A DNA stretch of 12,195 bases from Prevotellaceae bacterium (GTDB taxonomy: Bacteria; Bacteroidota; Bacteroidia; Bacteroidales; Bacteroidaceae), in NCBI GenBank assembly GCA_905371275.1, contig CAJPLH010000047.1:1-12195 (forward strand), in the 5' to 3' direction. The notes below the pieces were generated by a model. It had not been told where the DNA came from. It made no database searches and worked only from the letters and a program-made list of their open reading frames with translations. Both the position numbers and the translations under genes were made by a program. Below, one piece after another: positions 7,621 to 12,195 of the stretch (positions are counted from its first letter, which is position 1; the number at the start of each line of letters is the position of its first letter).

Positions 7621-8658
7621 TTATTTGATTTCTTGCAACTGCGCAGGCAATTCTCTGTGAGGAAAACCAGCGTGGAGCAATTTTTTCACCGCATCTTTGG
7701 CTTTTTTCTTCTTACCCACCGCCAACAGCATTTCAGCGCGTGCCACTTGATATTGCAGATTTTGAGGATTTTCTTTCACCAACACCTCCCAATCTGCCAG
7801 CGCCGCTTCTTCATTTGCCATTGCGCGGTGCAATTTTGCGCGCGCCACGAGCGGTTCTTCATAATTCTCATATTGCAACGCCGAGTTGAGCCACATCAGG
7901 GCTTCTTCCTCGCGGTGAAGTGCCTGCAATGCCTGAGCCATAGGCAGCAGAGCTTCGAAGGCATTCGCTTCTATCTTCAGCGTACGTTTGTAGGCTGCAA
8001 CGGCTGCATCATATTTTTTGAGTGCGAAATAGCAATCCCCCAAGAGGGTGCAAACATCCATCTCCTCGTGAGGAGAAAGTTCTGGTTTCTTTTGCAAAAA
8101 AGCCTCTATACTGTCTGATGCCGATTGATATTTCCCCAGTTGATAAAGCGTGTTGTGCTGCCACGTACAAGTTTCGTTGAGAAGCGATTGCAAATTTTCA
8201 TTGGTACCTGTCTCAAGCGAAGTTTTCACATTTCCCTTTTGTGCCAACTGCTGTGCAAAATCCTCTCTCACCTCACGCAAAGTGCGGTCAGCATCGCGCC
8301 ATTGTTTGCGCCAGTAGTAGATTTTGGCAAGGTTCAGCCGCAACACAGCGTTTGTTTCCGCTTTCGGACGCAGGCGCAACGCACGTTCTAGTTCGTGCTG
8401 CGCTTGCGACAGTGAGTCTTTGCGCAATAAAAAGAAGGCTTTCGCCACAGCTTCGTTGTAATCAAGCGAATCTTGTGTCGCCAAGGCACGGTCGCGCGCC
8501 ATAATGCGCTGTTTGCTCATCGGGTTCTCGTTGGGACTAGCCTTTGTCACGCGTCCCGTGTGCAAATCGATGGCTGTCTGCGCAAACACAGTGGAAACCC
8601 AACCGCTGCCCAGTGCAACCACGCACAACACGAGGAGAAAATGTCGAATCTTACGCAT
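7621..8658 (-). CDS. Secreted TPR-repeat protein
   Basis: 345 aa from ATG 8658, chosen because it yields a clean signal peptide (MRKIRHFLLVLCVVALGS, cleavage after VFAQ) and has an A-rich leader. ATG 8673, five codons upstream, is possible; longer frames are unlikely because they run back into recX. After the signal come several tetratricopeptide-like helix pairs: AQHELERALRLRP, LGKYQSASDSIEAFLQKKPE, GDCYFALKKYDAAVAAYKRTLKIEANAFEA (split by a turn), EEEALMWLNSALQY and EEAALADWEVLVKENPQN, then a lysine-rich end. TPR proteins usually act as protein-binding scaffolds, here probably periplasmic. It is separated from recX by 76 bp and from the glycosidase-like gene by 23 bp. No specific partner can be named. 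Confidence 0.85.
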   Translation of the reverse strand: MRKIRHFLLVLCVVALGSGWVSTVFAQTAIDLHTGRVTKASPNENPMSKQRIMARDRALATQDSLDYNEAVAKAFFLLRKDSLSQAQHELERALRLRPKAETNAVLRLNLAKIYYWRKQWRDADRTLREVREDFAQQLAQKGNVKTSLETGTNENLQSLLNETCTWQHNTLYQLGKYQSASDSIEAFLQKKPELSPHEEMDVCTLLGDCYFALKKYDAAVAAYKRTLKIEANAFEALLPMAQALQALHREEEALMWLNSALQYENYEEPLVARAKLHRAMANEEAALADWEVLVKENPQNLQYQVARAEMLLAVGKKKKAKDAVKKLLHAGFPHRELPAQLQEIK

Positions 8659-8734
8659 ATTGTTTTTACGCATATATATGAGCGTTATTTTATGAATGTT
8701 GCTAACGACTATCTTGCCCCAGAGGAAGAAAATA

Positions 8735-9235
8735 TCAGTTTTCTTCCAAAGTACCTTTGAGAACCTCATCAATGGCGGAAAAAATCAAATCCGCTTCAAA
8801 TCCGCGAGAGGCAGCGTGACGCACCAATTTTTGAGAAGTCGCAAACACCGCTTGTTTGTCAGAAGCATCGAAGCGCAGTGAGCGCAATTTGGTGGCAATC
8901 ACCCCACGGAGCGCTTCTTTGTACGCTTCGGGTTCTATCATTTCTGCAAAAGCATTGGCAATGTCGCATTGTGGGATGCGTTTCAACCGCAGAGCTTGTT
9001 GCATTTTAAGTCGTCCCCATCGGTCATAGGCCAATTTATCGTGCACAAAAGCGCGTGCATAGCGTGCAGCGTCAATGTATTTCTCATCCTCCAGCGCATC
9101 GAGCACCAGTTCGCGGTCAGCTGCAGAGAGTGGTGTCTCACGCAACTTTTGTTCGATGTCGAAACGACAACATTCGCGCCGCGCACATCGGTCGGTTGCC
9201 CACGACCACGCCGTGTCTTTGTCCGTTATCTTCAT
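8735..9235 (-). CDS. recX: RecX-family recombination regulator
   Basis: 166 aa from ATG 9235 (MKITDKDTAWSWATDRC), a normal RecX length. The longer in-frame start at 9385 would overlap the glycosyltransferase by over 100 bp and adds no recognisable sequence. RecX proteins bind and modulate RecA filaments in the cytoplasm. The three-helix RecX repeats are visible: CARRECCRFDIEQKLRE, then LVLDALEDEKYIDAARYARAF, then KLAYDRWGRLKMQQALR with RIPQCDIANAF, and a final segment with FATSQKLVRHAASRGFEADLI. It sits 43 bp after the glycosyltransferase and upstream of envelope genes, with no recA in the window, so its position says little about function. Confidence 0.88.
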   Translation of the reverse strand: MKITDKDTAWSWATDRCARRECCRFDIEQKLRETPLSAADRELVLDALEDEKYIDAARYARAFVHDKLAYDRWGRLKMQQALRLKRIPQCDIANAFAEMIEPEAYKEALRGVIATKLRSLRFDASDKQAVFATSQKLVRHAASRGFEADLIFSAIDEVLKGTLEEN

Positions 9236-9278
9236 ACTGAAAGGGGATATGGGGGAGGAGAATTGGAGGAAGAGTTGT

Positions 9279-11399
9279 TTATCGTTTGAGGAGAGCGCGT
9301 GCCACAAACCAGGCGTGTTGCGCAATGGTTTTGGTGTGTCCGAAATGGTGTGCCATGATGCGGAAACGCTCTTTGAGAGATGCACGGTGATTGCGGGTCG
9401 TCATCCCTTCTGCCAAATAGTCGGCCACGATGAGGTGGGTGTTGTGGAGGGGGAGGGACTCGGCTTCTGCGCGCTGCATGATGCGGATGCACCAATCGTA
9501 GTCGGCCGAAAAGCGATAGGACAAATCATAGTTGATTTCACGTCCAAAATCGGCGCGCACGAAGAAGGCTTGGTGGCAAACGAGCATTCCCTGTTGGAAG
9601 CTGCGCCACGACAATTTATCTGGGGGTGAAAGACGGCGGTGACGAAGGAATTGCCCTTCGTTGTCTACCAAATCGGTATCGCCATAAAGCACTGCCGGCA
9701 ACTGTTGTGGGGGATAATTCGCTTCGGCCACGCTGCGCGCAATGTCACTGAGGGTGGTTGAGGTGTGAAAGCAGTCGCCTGCGTTGAGAAACAACACATA
9801 ATCGCCCGATGCTAGTCGGAGCGCTTTGTTCATCGCGTCATAGAGTCCTTTGTCGGGTTCTGAAACGACCACCAACTTGTGGGGAGTTTCGCTTTCTTCG
9901 CTCTGCTTTTCCCACAGGTGCAGGAGGTTGAGCGTGGCATCTTTTGAGGCTCCGTCAACAATGAGATGCTCCACGTGAGGATAGTCTTGCTCGCGCACTG
10001 ACTGCAAGGTGCGCTCTAAGGTGTCGGCTGCGTTAAAGCAAACCGTGGCTATGGTGAAAGTCATATTTGAGGTTGGTTTTTCTAGAGGGGCTAGCTTTTC
10101 TAGAGGTTCTAGGTCTTCTAGGTCTTCTAGAGCTTCTAGATTTTCTAGTTCTTTTCCTTGGTAGATGGCGAGATATTGTTGCGCCACACTCTGTTGGGAA
10201 TAGCAGCGGTGCACCTTTTCCAGTGCCGCTTGCTGAAGCACGGCTGCATCTGCTTGAAGCACCCAATGCAAACCTTCGGCCAAATCTTGCGTGTCTTGCG
10301 CACGCGCCACATAGCCGTTGGTGTGATGGTCAATCATCTCGGGAATGCCGCCTGCTGCAAATCCTACGCAAGGGACTCCGCAGGACAAAGCTTCCATGAT
10401 GGTGTTTGGCAAATTGTCGGACACCGAAGGAATGACAAATAAGTCGGCCGCATTGTAAATCTGCACTATCCGATCCACATCTTCGGTATAGCCCACCGGA
10501 AAAACCGGTACGTCAAAAGCAGAAGTGTATTGTTCGGCTGCCCCCCCCAAGATAAGCAAGGCTGTGTTGCTGCGATAGTGGGGATGCGCTGCCAACAATT
10601 TTTGGAAAGCCTCAATCAGATAAGGACCACCCTTGCGCACATTTGTGATTTGTTGCGCCACGAAAAGCACGATTTTCAACTCTGGGTTCGTGGGGAGTCC
10701 CAACTTTTGGCGCGCTTCGCTACAATTTCGGGGACGAAACACCGTCGTGTCAATGGCATTGGGGATGCTCACCACCTTATGCCCCTGCGACAGACGAGCC
10801 ATTTGCGCTTGTTCGCCCAACCAACGACTGCAGGTCACAAATGTGATGTGGCCTTGTCGGTAAACCTTTGCTTTGCGCTGCCACACCTGGTGAGACAAAT
10901 CGTTGTGCGCAGGTTGAGGAAGTAGCGGACAGTGCCCACACTCATCGTGAAAGCCCACACAATCCTCGGCATAGTGACAAATGCTCGACACAGGCCAAAG
11001 ATCGTGCATCGTCCACACCACGCGCTTTCCGCTTTGGAGAATGCGTTGCAAGCCTTTGAGGGAGAGCCAACCTTGATTAATCCAATGCAGATGAATCACA
11101 TCGGCCGCCTTAAATTCGGGGCGAGAGGTGATGTCTGTGCCTGCGTTGGCGATGTCTACCGCAAAAAGTCCTTGGCGCGAAAAGCGCAGATGAAAGAAAA
11201 TCACGAGTCTTTCCCAGAGAAAACACCACTTGAGCCACCAACGACTGTTGGGGGCATAAACGCGAGGGTCGCTAGTGGAACGATTGCGCACCAACATTGC
11301 GGCCTCCACGCCATTAGCGCAGAGAGCATCCATGAGTCGGTGTGCCGCCACGGCCGCACCTCCTGTGGATTCGCTGGTGTTTACAATGAGAACTTTCAT
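9279..11399 (-). CDS. Two-domain glycosyltransferase: GT4 fused to WcaE-like GT2
   Basis: 706 aa from ATG 11399 (MKVLIVNTSES). The open frame continues upstream to 11471, but that would lie above the promoter at 11423-11454, so 11399 is preferred. Residues 1-417 are a GT-B, GT4-type transferase: glycine-rich ESTGGAAVAAHR; VIHLHWINQGWLSLKG; a WTMHDLWPVSSICHYAEDC segment followed by CGHCPLL, typical of one GT4 subgroup; RKGG; and DNLPNTIMEALSCGVP, the acidic-x7-E nucleotide-sugar motif. Residues 418-441 are eight Leu-Glu-x triplets (one reads LAP). Residues 446-706 form a complete GT2 (GT-A) transferase resembling WcaE: ATVCFNAADTLERTLQSV, LIVDGASKDAT, SEPDKGLYDAMNKAL, LFLNAGD. The GT2 part opens with its own methionine (codon at 10064), so it looks like a once-separate gene. 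Probable role: adding two sugars in surface polysaccharide or glycoprotein assembly. Acceptor unknown; no other polysaccharide genes are in view. Confidence 0.9.
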   Translation of the reverse strand: MKVLIVNTSESTGGAAVAAHRLMDALCANGVEAAMLVRNRSTSDPRVYAPNSRWWLKWCFLWERLVIFFHLRFSRQGLFAVDIANAGTDITSRPEFKAADVIHLHWINQGWLSLKGLQRILQSGKRVVWTMHDLWPVSSICHYAEDCVGFHDECGHCPLLPQPAHNDLSHQVWQRKAKVYRQGHITFVTCSRWLGEQAQMARLSQGHKVVSIPNAIDTTVFRPRNCSEARQKLGLPTNPELKIVLFVAQQITNVRKGGPYLIEAFQKLLAAHPHYRSNTALLILGGAAEQYTSAFDVPVFPVGYTEDVDRIVQIYNAADLFVIPSVSDNLPNTIMEALSCGVPCVGFAAGGIPEMIDHHTNGYVARAQDTQDLAEGLHWVLQADAAVLQQAALEKVHRCYSQQSVAQQYLAIYQGKELENLEALEDLEDLEPLEKLAPLEKPTSNMTFTIATVCFNAADTLERTLQSVREQDYPHVEHLIVDGASKDATLNLLHLWEKQSEESETPHKLVVVSEPDKGLYDAMNKALRLASGDYVLFLNAGDCFHTSTTLSDIARSVAEANYPPQQLPAVLYGDTDLVDNEGQFLRHRRLSPPDKLSWRSFQQGMLVCHQAFFVRADFGREINYDLSYRFSADYDWCIRIMQRAEAESLPLHNTHLIVADYLAEGMTTRNHRASLKERFRIMAHHFGHTKTIAQHAWFVARALLKR
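10082..10148 (-). repeat. 9-bp coding repeat phased on CTAG, eight copies
   Basis: CTAG occurs at 10082, 10091, 10100, 10109, 10118, 10127, 10136 and 10145, exactly 9 bp apart. On the coding strand each unit reads as Leu-Glu-x, giving residues 418-441 (LEN LEA LED LED LEP LEK LAP LEK). Two adjacent units both encode LED. Because the unit is a multiple of three, copy-number change would alter linker length without shifting the frame. Confidence 0.95.
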
Positions 11400-11422
11400 C
11401 CAAGTGAGAATAGTATATCTGA

Positions 11423-11454
11423 CAAAAGTAACCAAAAATGTGGAATTGACCAAA
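11423..11454 (-). promoter_or_regulatory. Bacteroidota-type promoter of the glycosyltransferase operon
   Basis: The minus strand has TTTG (11454-11451), a 20-bp spacer, and TACTTTTG (11430-11423), a full match to -33 TTTG and -7 TAnnTTTG. Transcription would start near 11415-11418, leaving a leader of about 17 nt before ATG 11399. It probably drives the glycosyltransferase and, given the tight spacing, at least part of the downstream block. Confidence 0.72.
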
Positions 11455-11698
11455 TCAAATGCGTGTTTCATAACTGTATGCAGGTCAGAATGCAGGCTTG
11501 GTGCCGTTGTCCTCCTACTAGGTATATGGGTGGAAAGGGGAGGGGAGAGTGAAAAAAACGCGGAAAAGTGACATTTTAATTTTGAGTATCATTTGTTTTG
11601 CTATCTCCATCTATCATTGTGGATGTGTAAAATGGCTTTGTGCAGTCGTAGTAGGTGTCCCCCAAGGTATAGTCGATAATTCAATTGCGCTTCTCTCC

Positions 11699-11730
11699 AC
11701 GCGCGTGCATACGCGTTCGTGCGCGCGCGT
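11699..11730. repeat. Alternating purine-pyrimidine tract, left
   Basis: Alternation is unbroken from 11699 to 11716 and again from 11718 to 11730, with one break at TT (11716-11717). Most steps are GC or GT/AC, the type of sequence that can adopt Z-DNA under negative supercoiling. It lies 18 bp outside the left inverted-repeat arm. Confidence 0.85.
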
Positions 11731-11748
11731 TCCAACAGCGATGTTGTT

Positions 11749-11966
11749 TTTTTGCTGTCACAAGTGTCACACACGGAGAAAAAGTTGGTGGAAAAACGCC
11801 AATTTGGGGAGCTATTCAAGCGAAAAAAAGCCCTATTTCTTTTTCTTCTCCAGCATATTTTCCTCGATTGAAACGCTTATTTGTTAAGATATACCACAGA
11901 TGATCCCGTAACAATCTGAAAAACAAGATATTACAAATGACCGTGTGACACTTGTGACAGCAAAAA
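11749..11966. repeat. Perfect 24-bp inverted repeat flanking a 170-bp core
   Basis: The left arm (11749-11772) is five Ts followed by GCTGTCACAAGTGTCACAC; the right arm (11943-11966) is its exact reverse complement. GG continues the match on the inner side after a 2-bp offset. Each arm contains a TGTCACA direct repeat (TGTCACA AG TGTCACA). The core is AT-rich with no gene. Size and geometry fit an invertible segment or a small MITE-like element; no recombinase or transposase is in the window, and no target-site duplication is evident. Confidence 0.9.
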
Positions 11967-11984
11967 CATAAAAACTCCTGTATA

Positions 11985-12008
11985 GCGTGTATACGCGTGC
12001 GCGCGTGT
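11985..12008. repeat. Alternating purine-pyrimidine tract, right
   Basis: Twenty-four consecutive bases alternate purine and pyrimidine without a break, mostly GC and GT/TA steps, a strong Z-DNA-type sequence. It lies 18 bp outside the right inverted-repeat arm, mirroring the tract at 11699-11730. Confidence 0.88.
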
Positions 12009-12097
12009 TTCGTAGATTATAGGTATTTTTACATTTCGGAATCTTGGTTATTGATTTGCGTTTCGTTATGGAGTTTTTCCACATCAGAATGTTCATA

Positions 12098-12180
12098 GAA
12101 AACAACACGTCATTTTGGTGAAAACAACACGTCATTTTGGTGAAAACAACACGTCGTTTTAATGAAAACAAACCGTCGAA
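12098..12180. repeat. 22-bp tandem repeat, three full and one partial copy
   Basis: Units start at 12098, 12120, 12142 and 12164, each beginning GAAAACAA. The first two are identical over 22 bp; the third differs at three positions; the fourth keeps about the first 14 bases with changes. The core ACGTC recurs in the first three units. Two helical turns per unit would place copies on one face of the DNA. No spacers, so not a CRISPR array. It may continue or end just beyond the window. Confidence 0.95.
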
Positions 12181-12195
12181 TGTAAGCAGACAACA

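Larger units (their letters stand above)
11455..12195. other. Gene-free, repeat-rich region of about 740 bp
   Basis: I see no convincing coding sequence to the right edge. A plus-strand frame from GTG 11549 begins like a short secretion signal but runs through the inverted repeat and low-complexity tracts. The region holds a G-rich stretch (about 11528-11547; three G3+ runs, so at best a weak quadruplex), alternating purine-pyrimidine tracts, a 24-bp inverted repeat pair and a 22-bp tandem array. Single DnaA-box-like matches lie at 11624-11632 and 12075-12083. Confidence 0.6.

Noticed and set aside
11528..11547. G-quadruplex upstream of the glycosyltransferase promoter
   Set aside because: Only three runs of three or more G; a stable three-layer quadruplex cannot be supported.
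11549..11887. 112-codon plus-strand frame beginning like a signal peptide (MKKTRKSDILILSIICFAIS)
   Set aside because: It starts at GTG and then runs through the Z-DNA-type tract, the inverted-repeat arm and poly-A/T stretches, giving low-complexity sequence; no family resemblance.
11624..12083. Replication origin suggested by TTWTNCACA-type matches and AT-rich DNA
   Set aside because: Only two scattered matches (11624-11632 and 12075-12083), no cluster, and no dnaA or other origin-linked gene in the window.
11884..12171. 95-codon minus-strand frame through the tandem repeat
   Set aside because: The 22-bp unit is not a multiple of three, so the repeat is read in shifting frames; this is not how a repeat protein evolves.
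12098..12180. CRISPR array
   Set aside because: Repeats abut directly with no spacers and the unit is only 22 bp.

Overview
The window looks like chromosomal DNA from a member of the Bacteroidota, most likely order Bacteroidales. Prevotellaceae- or Porphyromonadaceae-like is a guess. Reasons: start codons lack Shine-Dalgarno sequences and often have A-rich leaders; one promoter (11423-11454) matches the Bacteroides -33/-7 consensus (TTTG, 20-bp spacer, TAnnTTTG); and several families are typical of that phylum (FimB/Mfa2-like fimbrial lipoprotein, DUF3316 outer-membrane-type protein, surface S41 lipoprotein).

Layout. 1-2087 (minus) is polynucleotide phosphorylase, cut by the left edge just before its C-terminus. 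2088-2602 is a 515-bp divergent intergenic region with a cluster of CTTTCAA heptamers. 2603-4120 (plus) is a FimB/Mfa2-like lipoprotein with an extra C-terminal domain behind a proline-rich linker. It converges on the next block across a 42-bp gap with an imperfect hairpin. 4163-11399 is a tightly packed minus-strand block of six genes, read in this order: a two-domain glycosyltransferase (GT4 + GT2), RecX, a secreted TPR protein, a secreted GHL10/DUF187 glycosidase-like protein, a DUF3316 protein and a PDZ-less S41 peptidase lipoprotein. Gaps are small (43, 76 and 23 bp), followed by a 62-bp overlap and a TAATG junction, so the block is probably largely co-transcribed. The best visible promoter lies just upstream of the glycosyltransferase. 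Apart from RecX, the products look envelope-related: sugar transfer, periplasmic or surface glycan processing, an outer-membrane-type protein and a surface protease.

11400-12195 holds no convincing gene but is rich in structure. It has a perfect 24-bp inverted repeat around a 170-bp core, flanked on both outer sides by alternating purine-pyrimidine (Z-DNA-like) tracts in rough mirror arrangement, then a 22-bp tandem repeat array near the right edge. The inverted repeat has the geometry of an invertible element or a MITE, but no recombinase is in view and no inversion is shown.

The best candidates for something undescribed are this non-coding region and the exact 9-bp CTAG-phased repeat joining the two glycosyltransferase domains. 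No complete new system is proven by the sequence alone.
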